Assembly (NCBI RefSeq): GCF_026239735.1
Contig: NZ_JAPIVT010000006.1
Location: 62,001-126,000, forward strand
DNA from: Pedobacter sp. MC2016-05
GTDB lineage: Bacteria; Bacteroidota; Bacteroidia; Sphingobacteriales; Sphingobacteriaceae
Length of the DNA: 64,000 nucleotides
Reading direction: 5' to 3'
Shown: positions 9,794-17,600 of the stretch, one piece after another
Layout: each line of letters starts with the position of its first letter
Position numbering within the stretch: the stretch's first letter is position 1
Notes under the pieces: generated by a model
Seen by the model: only the letters and a program-made list of their open reading frames with translations
Databases searched by the model: none
Told to the model about the DNA's origin: nothing
Translations under genes and position numbers: made by a program

Positions 9794-10780
9794 ATGAAAC
9801 ATGTATCGATTTTAGTTCCGGAAACTGCTGTAATTGAAGCGATCGCGGATCCTAGATATTTATTTACCGCAGTGAATGAATTTTTACAGGCATCTGGAAA
9901 ACAACCGCTTTTTAAAGTGGAGCTTGTCGCCGCATCAAAAGAAGTAAGATTAAATAATAATCTGTTCTCGGTCCACCCAGATAAGCTTTTAGGAGATGTA
10001 GATCAAACTGACTTGATTTTTATACCTGCCATCAGCGGAAACGTGAATAATGCAATTGAATCAAATGAAATCCTTCTTCCATGGATTGTAAAACACCACG
10101 CCCGGGGTTCGGAGGTGGCATCGCTTTGCATGGGAGCATTTTTATTGGCATCTACAGGTTTATTAGACGGTAAAAAATGTTCTACTCATTGGTTATTTTC
10201 CAGCCAGTTTAGAGCCATGTTTCCGAATGTAGATTTGGTTGATGGAAGTATTATTACCGAATCGCATGGAATCTACTCCAGCGGAGGCGCCAATTCTTAT
10301 TGGAATTTACTTTTGTACCTTGTAGAGAAATATACAGACAGGGATACCGCGATTTTAGCAGCTAAATATTTTGCGATAGATATTGATCGAGAAAGTCAGT
10401 TGGCATTTATGATGTTTCAGGGCCAAAAAGGCCATGAAGATGAAAAGATAAAAAAGGCTCAGGAGTTTATTGATGGTAATTACCAGGAAAAAATTACGGT
10501 AGACCAATTGGCCGATCTCCTGGCTTTGGGAAGAAGAAGTTTTGAGCGCCGTTTTAAAAGTGCTACGAAAAATACGGTAATCGAATATATTCAACGGGTT
10601 AAAATAGAAGCCGCCAAACGGAGCTTTGAATCGAGCCGAAAAAACATCACCGAGGTGATGTTTGATGTGGGCTATACCGATAATAAATCTTTCAGAGATG
10701 TTTTCAAGAAAATTACGGGTTTAACCCCGATTGAGTATAGGAATAAGTATCATAAAGAAGTTCCGGTATTGCAAGCTTAA
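9794..10780 (+). CDS. GlxA-type transcriptional regulator (DJ-1/PfpI-like domain plus AraC HTH)
   Basis: The 328-residue product joins a DJ-1/PfpI-like domain (about 1-195; SLCMGAFLLASTGLLDGKK has the Cys at the nucleophile-elbow position and CSTHW follows) to a C-terminal AraC/XylS DNA-binding domain (about 222-320; DQLADLLALGRRSFERRFK and the second helix-turn-helix ITEVMFDVGYTDNKSFRDVFKK). Such regulators usually activate neighbouring stress or metabolism genes. No signal peptide. It is divergent from the VOC gene. A good promoter match lies upstream. The repeated structured element at 10821 follows the stop by about 40 bp and could act as its 3' end. Confidence 0.92.
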   Translation: MKHVSILVPETAVIEAIADPRYLFTAVNEFLQASGKQPLFKVELVAASKEVRLNNNLFSVHPDKLLGDVDQTDLIFIPAISGNVNNAIESNEILLPWIVKHHARGSEVASLCMGAFLLASTGLLDGKKCSTHWLFSSQFRAMFPNVDLVDGSIITESHGIYSSGGANSYWNLLLYLVEKYTDRDTAILAAKYFAIDIDRESQLAFMMFQGQKGHEDEKIKKAQEFIDGNYQEKITVDQLADLLALGRRSFERRFKSATKNTVIEYIQRVKIEAAKRSFESSRKNITEVMFDVGYTDNKSFRDVFKKITGLTPIEYRNKYHKEVPVLQA

Positions 10781-10820
10781 CTTTTTTTAAAAAAAAAGAT
10801 ACCACCATACAATAATTTTA

Positions 10821-10901
10821 ATTCTCAGCGTTTATGTATGTGAGAGCGTTAATTTAGATGACGGGGATACTGCCTTAATGGTGGGATCCCCGTTTCTTTT
10901 T
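10821..10901 (+). repeat. Structured intergenic element, copy 1 (possible small RNA or terminator-linked motif)
   Basis: This 81-nt stretch is homologous to 12380-12456. The block 10842-10861 (TGAGAGCGTTAATTTAGATGA less one base) is identical in both copies. It is followed by a hairpin whose 8-bp stem pairs 10861-10868 with 10886-10893 (ACGGGGAT / ATCCCCGT) and then TTTCTTTTT. In copy 2 the second pair is T-A instead of C-G, so pairing is kept while sequence changes. The T-rich tail puts the likely transcript on the plus strand. I do not recognise it as a known RNA family. Confidence 0.55.
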
Positions 10902-10931
10902 GCAGAGGTTTTTTCGAAATTATATGGCATG

Positions 10932-10966
10932 AAAAAAGGGACAATTTTGTAAAATGTCCCTTTTTG
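10932..10966. terminator. Bidirectional intrinsic terminator
   Basis: An 11-bp stem (AAAAAGGGACA / TGTCCCTTTTT) with an AT-rich loop has A-runs and T-runs on both sides. It can end the minus-strand membrane-protein gene (stop at 10989) and plus-strand transcripts from the AraC-type gene. Confidence 0.8.
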
Positions 10967-10988
10967 ATATATGATGGAGGTACGAATT

Positions 10989-11378
10989 TTAATTGTTCAC
11001 ATCCGAAAAATCAACTGTTTTCTTTTGAGTATAATCATTAACACTTTTCAATCTTTTTGGTTTTAATATCAAGTATAAACCTACTCCTATAAAGGCTAAA
11101 GCCGCTGTAATTCTGGAGATTTCAAAATCGAAAACAACAATATGCTTTAAAGTAAATATTGCGCCGATAACGGTTAATGCCACCCAGCTACTGCCTTGAT
11201 AATTTTTGCGGTAACCGAGCCATAAACCAGCCCCAAGCATAATGGTATGCCAACTTAAAATCCAATGAGGAATATCTAATCCTGAATTTCTTAATAAGAA
11301 TACAGATCCGATAGCGACAATTAAAATGCCCAACCCTAATTGTTTATCTGCTTGATTTTTTTTGAAGAAAGTTTCCAT
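10989..11378 (-). CDS. Small membrane protein with LiaF/DUF5668-like transmembrane domain
   Basis: The 129-residue product has four hydrophobic segments in pairs (about 15-30, 42-57, 65-80, 88-106) and a short polar C-terminus. The opening (KQLGLGILIVAIGSVFLLRNSGLDIPHWILSW) resembles the LiaF-type transmembrane domain found in many Bacteroidota membrane proteins, here without the C-terminal beta-helix of full LiaF. The family is linked with envelope-stress systems, but the function of this short form is unknown. It stands alone, with a terminator just downstream. Confidence 0.8.
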   Translation of the reverse strand: METFFKKNQADKQLGLGILIVAIGSVFLLRNSGLDIPHWILSWHTIMLGAGLWLGYRKNYQGSSWVALTVIGAIFTLKHIVVFDFEISRITAALAFIGVGLYLILKPKRLKSVNDYTQKKTVDFSDVNN

Positions 11379-11528
11379 AACCGTTTTGTTTTATGATTCA
11401 AATGTATCACAGAAACAGGAGTTGGGAAATGGCTTTCCTTTGAATAAGTTTAAAACGTCGGTAAGTGAAATAAAACCGTCGGTTAAAATATTTTTACTTT
11501 TTTGGGGGATGTTATTTTCTCGGTAGGA

Positions 11529-12209
11529 TTATTCGAAAATGATGATTTCATCACCTTTACTCATGATCACCGTAGAAGTAAGGTCAATGAACAACCCGTG
11601 AGCAAGTAAACCATCAATTTGGTTAAGTTCATGGCTTAGTTGAGCAGGATTGTTGATGAGTCCGAAATCTGCGTCAATAATAAAATTACCATTATCGGTG
11701 ATGAACGCTTGATCATTTTTTATTCTTTTATTTCCTTTACCGCCGAGTTCTTTTATTTGATTAAAAACATATTGGTAGGCCAGCGGGATCACCTCAATTG
11801 GAACGGTAAAAGCGCCTAGTAGAGTAACTTTTTTTGAAGCATCGGTAACAATAATTGATTTCTTGCTTAAGGATGCCATAATTTTTTCGCGGAACAATGC
11901 TCCTCCTCCACCTTTAATTAAAGCGAGCGATTCGGTAAATTCATCAGCACCGTCGATACTAATATTGATAGATGATAAATCGCCAAGTGGGAGAATTTCG
12001 ATACCAAAAGACTTAGCCAATTCTTCGGTATGAACAGAACTTGCAGCAGCTTGAATTTTAAAGCCATTTTGTACCATTTTACCGAGTTCTTTTGTAGCAA
12101 ATGTTGCCGTAGAGCCCGTACCTAAACCAACTAAATCTCCTTCTTTTACAAATTTTATTGCGGCTTTAGCTGCCGCTAATTTTTCAGCATCTTGTTGAGT
12201 GGTTTCCAT
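11529..12209 (-). CDS. rpiA: Ribose-5-phosphate isomerase A
   Basis: The 226-residue product is normal RpiA length. It has the phosphate-binding loop GLGTGSTA (near 29-36), the DGADEF motif (near 86-91) and KGGGGALFREKI (near 98-109) carrying the catalytic Glu and the conserved Lys and Arg. RpiA interconverts ribose 5-phosphate and ribulose 5-phosphate in the non-oxidative pentose phosphate pathway, in the cytosol. It is a single-gene unit; upstream lies a nested inverted repeat and a terminator, so it probably has its own promoter. Confidence 0.97.
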   Translation of the reverse strand: METTQQDAEKLAAAKAAIKFVKEGDLVGLGTGSTATFATKELGKMVQNGFKIQAAASSVHTEELAKSFGIEILPLGDLSSINISIDGADEFTESLALIKGGGGALFREKIMASLSKKSIIVTDASKKVTLLGAFTVPIEVIPLAYQYVFNQIKELGGKGNKRIKNDQAFITDNGNFIIDADFGLINNPAQLSHELNQIDGLLAHGLFIDLTSTVIMSKGDEIIIFE

Positions 12210-12272
12210 AGCAGTAAAAATAGAGAATTATGCGTTTTAGTAGCCACAGATTCGCAGATAATTTTGTGCTTA

Positions 12273-12335
12273 CGCTTGTTTCTGATGGAAGCGATTAAAT
12301 CGCTTTGTTATCGATGCACTAGTTAGAAACGAGCG
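12273..12335. repeat. Nested inverted repeat upstream of rpiA
   Basis: Outer arms 12273-12283 and 12325-12335 match at 10 of 11 positions when inverted (CGCTTGTTTCT against AGAAACGAGCG). Inside is a near-perfect palindrome at 12289-12305 (AAGCGATTAAATCGCTT). It resembles the dispersed palindromic repeats of Bacteroidota intergenic DNA; no function is visible. Confidence 0.5.
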
Positions 12336-12341
12336 CAGGTA

Positions 12342-12375
12342 AAACAAAAAAAATTATTGCCGTTAAGCAATAATT
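12342..12375 (-). terminator. Intrinsic terminator upstream of rpiA, minus strand
   Basis: Stem AATTATTGC (12352-12360) / GCAATAATT (12367-12375) with a six-base loop. On the minus strand a long T-run follows at once; on the plus strand CCTTTTT follows, so it may work in both directions. Confidence 0.65.
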
Positions 12376-12379
12376 CCTT

Positions 12380-12456
12380 TTTCTAACGTTTATATAACTG
12401 AGAGCGTTAATTTAGATGATGGGGATTCTGCGATAATGTGGAATCCCCATTTCTTT
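12380..12456 (+). repeat. Structured intergenic element, copy 2
   Basis: Homolog of 10821-10901, in the same orientation. It holds the same conserved block (12400-12419) and a 10-bp hairpin, 12419-12428 with 12441-12450 (ATGGGGATTC / GAATCCCCAT), followed by TTTCTTTT. It lies between two terminator hairpins and between two minus-strand genes, so on the plus strand it has no gene in front of it. Confidence 0.55.
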
Positions 12457-12474
12457 TAGATCTTATTTTTGGGT

Positions 12475-12511
12475 AAAAAATCGGACTGTAGGTAGCAAGC
12501 TTCAGTCCGAT
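12475..12511 (-). terminator. Intrinsic terminator after the first GH92 gene
   Basis: A 9-bp GC-rich stem (ATCGGACTG / CAGTCCGAT, 12480-12488 with 12503-12511), extended by A/T pairs, ends in TTTTTT on the minus strand. It sits 5 bp after the stop codon and marks the end of the peptidase/GH92 transcript. Confidence 0.88.
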
Positions 12512-12516
12512 TTTTT

Positions 12517-14805
12517 TTATTTCTCCGTGGACATAGAGTAAGGGAAATCTACTGGTTTTGAACCTCTAACTTTATTTGGCGTTGCTCCCATGCTAAAATT
12601 TAATACTGCTCCCTTTTGCAATCCACTGTGGCTGATCCAATTTTTAGAATATGGCTTACCATTCATTTGCAGCGACTGCACATAACGGTTGCTATCGCTA
12701 TTTGCCGCAGCATTTATAACCACTTGTTTGCCGTTCTCTAATGTTAGCGTTACCTTTTTAAATAATGGCGCACCCAATACATATTGATCAACCGCTGGCG
12801 TTACCGGATAAAATCCCATAGCTGAGAAAACATACCAGGCAGATGTTTGTCCATTATCTTCATCTCCGCAATAACCATCTGGCGTAGCTTTGTACATTCT
12901 ATTCATCGTTTCGCGAACCCAATATTGTGTTTTATAAGGTGCACCACCATAGTTGTACAAATAAATCATGTGTTGAATCGGTTGGTTTCCATGTGCATAC
13001 TGACCCATGTTTGCAATCTGCATTTCACGAATTTCGTGAATCACACCACCATAAGCACTTTCGTCAAACACTGGAGGCATAGAGAAAACGGAATCCAGTT
13101 TGGTTACAAATTTATCGTGACCACCCATCAGCTTCGCTAAGCCATCAACATCCTGGAAAACTGACCAGGTGTAATGCCAGCTGTTGCCTTCTGTAAATGC
13201 CCCACCCCATTTAAAAGGGCTGAACGGACTTTGGAAAGTACCATCCTGATTTTTGCCTCTCATCAATCCCGAAGCCGGATCAAAAAGATTTTTGTAGTTC
13301 ATTGCTCTTTTTTTGTAGATATCAATCTCTGAAGCTGGTTTACCTAAAGCTCTACCCAACTGATAAATTGTAAAATCATCATAAGCATACTCTAAAGTTT
13401 TAGCAGCATTTTCGTTTTTCTTTACATCAAATGGCACGTAACCTAATTCGTTGTAGTACTTCACGCCATCACGACCAACAGCCTCCACCGGACCTTCATT
13501 ATTGGCTCCATGTTTTAATGCATCCCACAAGGTTTGGATATCGTAACCACGTAAGCCTTTAATGTAAGCATCAGAAACTACTGAAGCCGAGTTGTTACCT
13601 ACCATAATGTTAGCATAACCTGGACTACTCCATTCTGGCAACCAACCACCTTCTTTATAATCGTTGATTAATCCTTCCTGCATCTCTTTGTTAATGGATG
13701 GATAAACCAAGTTTAAGAAAGGATATAATGCTCTGAATGTATCCCAGAAGCCAGTTCCTGCGAACATATAACCAGGAAGTGTTTTGCCATTATAAGGGCT
13801 CCAGTGTACAACTTTGTTACTTGCATCTACCTCATATAATTTATTAGGGAAAAATAATGTACGGTATAAGCAAGAATAAAAAGTACGCATTTGATCAATT
13901 GAACCACCTTCAACCGCAATTTTGTTTAACGTTTTGTTCCAGATTGCTCTTCCTTTTGCTTTTGTAGCATCGAAACCATCGTTCGCCAATTCTCTTTTTA
14001 GATTCAAATCAGCTTGCTCAAAACTGATAAATGATGAAGCCACTTTAGCAGTAACCTGCTCGCCCTTTTTAGTACTGAAACCAATAATGGCACCGCTATG
14101 GTCGCTTTCCAGTTCCAGCTCATTATCTTTAAGATTCTTGCCGCTCCAGGTTTTAGCCAATTTGAAATCTTTGTTAAAATAAACTACAAAGTAATTTTTA
14201 AAGTTTTTTGGTAGCGGACCACGGGCATATTTAGTAGTGTAGCCAATAATCTTGCGTTCAGCAGGAATAATTTTAATGTACGATCCTTTGTTTAAGGCAT
14301 CTACAACTACATAAGAACTATCCGTTTTAGGAAATGTAAATCTGAATTGAGCAGCTCTTTCCGTAGGAGTAATTTCGGTCGTTACATCTGCATCAGCCAG
14401 ATAAACACTATAATAATACGGCTTGGAAACTTCTGCTTTATGGCTAAACCAGCTCGCACGGTCATCTTCATTGAACCTTAATTTACCTGTAACAGGCATA
14501 ATGGTGAAAGCTGCATAGTCGTTCATCCAGGGCGAAGGCTGGTGCGTTTGTTTAAATCCACGGATTTTGTCAGCATCATAAGTATAAGCCCAGCCATCGC
14601 CCATCTTGCCGGTTTGTGGCGTCCACATATTCATTCCCCACGGCAAACCGATGGAAGGATAAGTGTTTCCATTTGATAAACTAGGTTTAGATTGTGTTCC
14701 CATTAAAGGATTGATCCAATCAACCGGATCGGTAATTTTGCCAACTGTTTGTGCAAAACCAGCAGTAGCTGCAAAGCTTAACAGAGCGATAAATAACTTT
14801 TTCAT
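12517..14805 (-). CDS. GH92 exo-alpha-mannosidase, secreted
   Basis: The 762-residue product has a signal peptide (cleavage near GFAQT, residue 19) and the two GH92 domains: an N-terminal beta-sandwich (about 25-265, with TYPSIGLPWGMNMWTPQTG) and a C-terminal alpha/alpha barrel. Key residues line up with the calcium-dependent enzyme BT3990 as I remember it: general acid Glu539 in FTEGNSW, His590-Glu591 in IHEIRE at the position of the His-Glu pair linked with alpha-1,2 specificity, and Asp648/Asp650 in GDEDNGQTSAWY as the base. It would release mannose from non-reducing ends by inversion, in the periplasm or outside. It follows the peptidase gene at 14908-15579 by about 100 bp and ends at a strong terminator. 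Linkage preference is inferred, not shown. Confidence 0.94.
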   Translation of the reverse strand: MKKLFIALLSFAATAGFAQTVGKITDPVDWINPLMGTQSKPSLSNGNTYPSIGLPWGMNMWTPQTGKMGDGWAYTYDADKIRGFKQTHQPSPWMNDYAAFTIMPVTGKLRFNEDDRASWFSHKAEVSKPYYYSVYLADADVTTEITPTERAAQFRFTFPKTDSSYVVVDALNKGSYIKIIPAERKIIGYTTKYARGPLPKNFKNYFVVYFNKDFKLAKTWSGKNLKDNELELESDHSGAIIGFSTKKGEQVTAKVASSFISFEQADLNLKRELANDGFDATKAKGRAIWNKTLNKIAVEGGSIDQMRTFYSCLYRTLFFPNKLYEVDASNKVVHWSPYNGKTLPGYMFAGTGFWDTFRALYPFLNLVYPSINKEMQEGLINDYKEGGWLPEWSSPGYANIMVGNNSASVVSDAYIKGLRGYDIQTLWDALKHGANNEGPVEAVGRDGVKYYNELGYVPFDVKKNENAAKTLEYAYDDFTIYQLGRALGKPASEIDIYKKRAMNYKNLFDPASGLMRGKNQDGTFQSPFSPFKWGGAFTEGNSWHYTWSVFQDVDGLAKLMGGHDKFVTKLDSVFSMPPVFDESAYGGVIHEIREMQIANMGQYAHGNQPIQHMIYLYNYGGAPYKTQYWVRETMNRMYKATPDGYCGDEDNGQTSAWYVFSAMGFYPVTPAVDQYVLGAPLFKKVTLTLENGKQVVINAAANSDSNRYVQSLQMNGKPYSKNWISHSGLQKGAVLNFSMGATPNKVRGSKPVDFPYSMSTEK

Positions 14806-14907
14806 TTATTTAGTGTGTTTGAGATAATATTGAGATTATTGTTAACAGTCGCTAACCGTACATTTGTTGATGCAATAATCATCATTGATTTGTATGTTGA
14901 TATGAGT

Positions 14908-15579
14908 TTAAATTTCTGGACTTTTAATGTAATCTGACCAAAGCGTATCTAAATCTTTACCTGTTAATTTGGTCCAAATTTCAGCTTTATAGCTATGATC
15001 TCTTAATGATGCATCGACAGCCTTGATGGTTCCTGCCTTTACATTTTTCTCTATCCAAGCAAAAAAACGAGCTGTAATTCTATAGCTGTTTTTATAAGTG
15101 TGTTCTGGTTTTAAAGCAGGTAGCGTCCATTTAGCACCAGCATTGTCTACACCAAATTTATATCTGGCATAATCTGCAATGCCTTCGGTTAACCAGCCTG
15201 GCCCTACACTTCTACCATAATCCTGAACAATATGCATCACTTCGTGAGTAACTACATCAATATCTTCCGGGTGTTTTACCATCCAAATAGAACTGTAAGT
15301 TACCACGCCATTAGCCGTAGCGGCAACCCCTTTGTATGCAGTATCAACGAAGAACTTGACAGTTTTCAACGTTTTAGGATTATATTCCTTTGCTAATTTA
15401 GGATAGACCTCAAAAAAAGTTTCTATCATGCGTTTTTTTAGCTGTGGATCGAGTACTGCAAAGTTGCTTTCGAACGTTAAAGTATAGCCTTTACGCTTAA
15501 TTATTTCCTGTGCTTTTAAATGAAATAATGAGGCGCTTATTATGGTAAATAATAAAACCAGGGCTGATATTCTTTTCAT
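14908..15579 (-). CDS. Secreted basic-secretory-protein-like zinc metallopeptidase, paralog 1
   Basis: The 223-residue product has a signal peptide (to about residue 23) and one domain resembling the plant basic secretory protein family (peptidase of plants and bacteria). The zinc motif is HEVMH at 112-116, and Glu132 in LTEGIADY is the likely third ligand, a gluzincin pattern. The C-terminal YRITARFFAWIEKNV and TGKDLDTLWSDY segments are shared with the two paralogs downstream in coordinate (15780-16451 and 16456-17436). A perfect TAAAACGTTTTA palindrome lies 60 bp before its start. Together with the following GH92 gene this suggests a role in degrading mannoprotein. Proteolytic activity is inferred from the motif. 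Confidence 0.85.
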   Translation of the reverse strand: MKRISALVLLFTIISASLFHLKAQEIIKRKGYTLTFESNFAVLDPQLKKRMIETFFEVYPKLAKEYNPKTLKTVKFFVDTAYKGVAATANGVVTYSSIWMVKHPEDIDVVTHEVMHIVQDYGRSVGPGWLTEGIADYARYKFGVDNAGAKWTLPALKPEHTYKNSYRITARFFAWIEKNVKAGTIKAVDASLRDHSYKAEIWTKLTGKDLDTLWSDYIKSPEI

Positions 15580-15638
15580 TGGATCTCTAAGTTTTTGTTG
15601 TAGTTAGCATTATTATTCTGCAAAATAAAAATAATATG

Positions 15639-15650
15639 TAAAACGTTTTA
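15639..15650. promoter_or_regulatory. Candidate LacI-family operator, perfect palindrome
   Basis: TAAAACGTTTTA, a 12-bp perfect palindrome with the central CG typical of LacI-family operators, 60 bp before the peptidase gene at 15579. The same sequence occurs at 23809, 23882 and 38580. Confidence 0.7.
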
Positions 15651-15779
15651 GTAAACGGCTATTTATTTTTATAACATTTTTGATTGGAGGGATTTAAAGG
15701 CTTAAAAAAAACACAGACGATAAAAGAGCCATCGAATATTTGAATCCGTTGACTCTTTTATATTCATTTCGAGATAAAA

Positions 15780-16451
15780 CTAATCGATGTCTTTATTTGT
15801 AAGATATAAGGCCCATAATTCGTCAACATTCTTCCCAGTAATTTGCTTCCACGATTCGGATGTGTAGGTATTATTTTTAAGTTGTGTATTAAGCTGAGCA
15901 ATGGTATTTGGCTTTTGGTATTTATCCACCCATAGTAAGAATCGGGCAGTTACCCTATAGCCCATTCTGTAATGTTGGCGAGGATCAACTGAAGGTAAAC
16001 TCCAATCTGCTGCAACATTATTAAGTCCATACTGAAAACGGCCACAATCTGCCAGGCCTTCTAAAAGCCACTCCGGACCCATCGCTTTAAAATCTTGCAC
16101 AATATGCATCAGCTCATGGGTAACCAGATCGGTATCTTCCTGATGCTGTGATAGCCAGTTGGCACCAATCAATATTTTGCCCTTGCCTGAGATAGCCACT
16201 TTTTTATAATTCGTATCAATAGAAAGGATAACCGTTTTGGTGGCATCTGGATTAAAAGCCTTAACCATCTTAGGGTAAACCTCGAAGAACGTATTGGCAA
16301 GTTTCTGCGCCAATTCTTCTGTGATAAATGTGGAATTATCTAGAAAGTCAAGGGTATATTCCCCACGTGTGATCCGTTGATCACCTTGTGCAAATGTTTT
16401 TGATTTTAGTAAAAAAACAATGAAAGAGAGTATTAAGATAGATTTTTTCAT
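15780..16451 (-). CDS. Secreted basic-secretory-protein-like zinc metallopeptidase, paralog 2
   Basis: The 223-residue product has a signal peptide (cleavage near TFAQG, residue 22) and the same single domain as its neighbours. The zinc motif is HELMH at 112-116, with Glu131 in LLEGLADC as likely third ligand; here the usual ADY becomes ADC. Identity to the other two is clear over NTFFEVYPKMVKAFNPDATKTV and YRVTARFLLWVDK, but it is the most diverged of the three. It starts 4 bp after the stop of the gene at 16456-17436, so the two are one transcript. Substrate unknown; likely acts in the periplasm or outside the cell. Confidence 0.84.
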   Translation of the reverse strand: MKKSILILSFIVFLLKSKTFAQGDQRITRGEYTLDFLDNSTFITEELAQKLANTFFEVYPKMVKAFNPDATKTVILSIDTNYKKVAISGKGKILIGANWLSQHQEDTDLVTHELMHIVQDFKAMGPEWLLEGLADCGRFQYGLNNVAADWSLPSVDPRQHYRMGYRVTARFLLWVDKYQKPNTIAQLNTQLKNNTYTSESWKQITGKNVDELWALYLTNKDID

Positions 16452-16455
16452 ATGA

Positions 16456-17436
16456 TTATTTTGATTTTTTGTCGCTGTATTTTAATTCCACCTGATTCGG
16501 ATTTTTACTGTATTCTTCCCAAAGTTGATCGATAGTTTTGCCCGTCAAGTTTGTCCAGGATTCTCCTGTATATTGGTGGGCTCTTAACTGCTGATCCAAT
16601 GCTGCAATTAAACCCGGTTTCACATTTTGCTCCAACCAAGCGAAGAATCTGGCTGTAATCCTGTAGCTATTGGTATAGCTCTGTTTATCATTAAATGCGG
16701 GCAAACTCCATTTTGAACCCACATTGTCTACGCCATATTTATAGCGAACATAATCGGCAATTCCTTCTGTTAACCATACCGGACCAGCCGAATAGCCGTA
16801 ACCCTGAACAATATGCATCGTTTCATGCGTAACCACATCAATATCTGTTGGATGTGCCTTCATATACCCTGCGCTAAACAAAATTCTATTGCCGCTGGCT
16901 TCTGCGACGGCTTTATAAGCCGTATCAACCACAAAAAGGACATCTTTAGTCGATTTATTATTGAAAGTTTTAACCAGTGTCGGATAAATTTCAAAATAAG
17001 TATCGATTAAATTTTGTCTTACCGTTGGGTCCAGATTTGGATCTTTGCTAATGAACGTAAGCTTATAACCTTTCTTGTTTTTGGTACTGTAAAAAGACCA
17101 GTTTCTGGTTAGAGCGACCTGCAACTCCTTATTAATCTTTTTTAATGATTTTCCCTTAACCCAATCGCTGTTTACTTTAATCTCTCCTGCTTTCGCTTTA
17201 ATCGTCTCAGTTTCGCCATTGGCGATTTCTAGCACTACATCACGTTTCGTTCGGTAGCCATCAGCTGATGCGAAATAAGGATATTGCATATTAAATGCTA
17301 ATGTTAAATGGCTTTTCGCTTCAGCACTTAATAAATTTGAAGGATCGGTGATCGTAATGCTAAATTCTCGTTGTTTCTGAGCCAATGCGCATAATGAGCA
17401 GGAAATCAGAACGAAAAGCAATATTCTTTTTGTCAT
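16456..17436 (-). CDS. Secreted basic-secretory-protein-like zinc metallopeptidase with extra N-terminal domain, paralog 3
   Basis: I start at 17436 (MTKRILLFVLISCSLCALAQ) because a signal peptide begins there; the frame is open ten codons further up without adding sense. The 326-residue product carries the peptidase domain in its C-terminal 200 residues, with HETMH at 204-208 and Glu224 in LTEGIADY. The first 110 residues after the signal look like a degenerate copy of the front half of the same domain (compare TDPSNLLSAEAKSHLTLAF with SKDPNLDPTVRQNLIDTYF) but have no HExxH. This is the first gene of the peptidase group in transcription order, 125 bp after the terminator of the upstream susD. 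Confidence 0.83.
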   Translation of the reverse strand: MTKRILLFVLISCSLCALAQKQREFSITITDPSNLLSAEAKSHLTLAFNMQYPYFASADGYRTKRDVVLEIANGETETIKAKAGEIKVNSDWVKGKSLKKINKELQVALTRNWSFYSTKNKKGYKLTFISKDPNLDPTVRQNLIDTYFEIYPTLVKTFNNKSTKDVLFVVDTAYKAVAEASGNRILFSAGYMKAHPTDIDVVTHETMHIVQGYGYSAGPVWLTEGIADYVRYKYGVDNVGSKWSLPAFNDKQSYTNSYRITARFFAWLEQNVKPGLIAALDQQLRAHQYTGESWTNLTGKTIDQLWEEYSKNPNQVELKYSDKKSK

Positions 17437-17561
17437 TATTTTTGTTTTTATTTTAACTACCACCATTCGAGGTATCCTTTATTGATGATCTGCATTTAAA
17501 ACATCAATAGAATTTAAATCGAATGAAGTTATCAAACTAATATTATCTCAATTATTCTTCA

Positions 17562-17593
17562 TTAATAAAAAACACCGGGCCTAAACCCGGTGT
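17562..17593 (-). terminator. Intrinsic terminator after susD
   Basis: An 8-bp stem (ACACCGGG / CCCGGTGT, 17572-17579 with 17586-17593) followed by TTTTTTATT on the minus strand, 8 bp beyond the stop codon at 17601. It separates the susCD operon from the peptidase genes. Confidence 0.88.
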
Positions 17594-17600
17594 AAATTAT

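Noticed and set aside
11455..11475. TTTAAAACGTCGG as another LacI operator
   Set aside because: Only a half-site matches, and it lies near a membrane-protein gene unrelated to the mannan locus.
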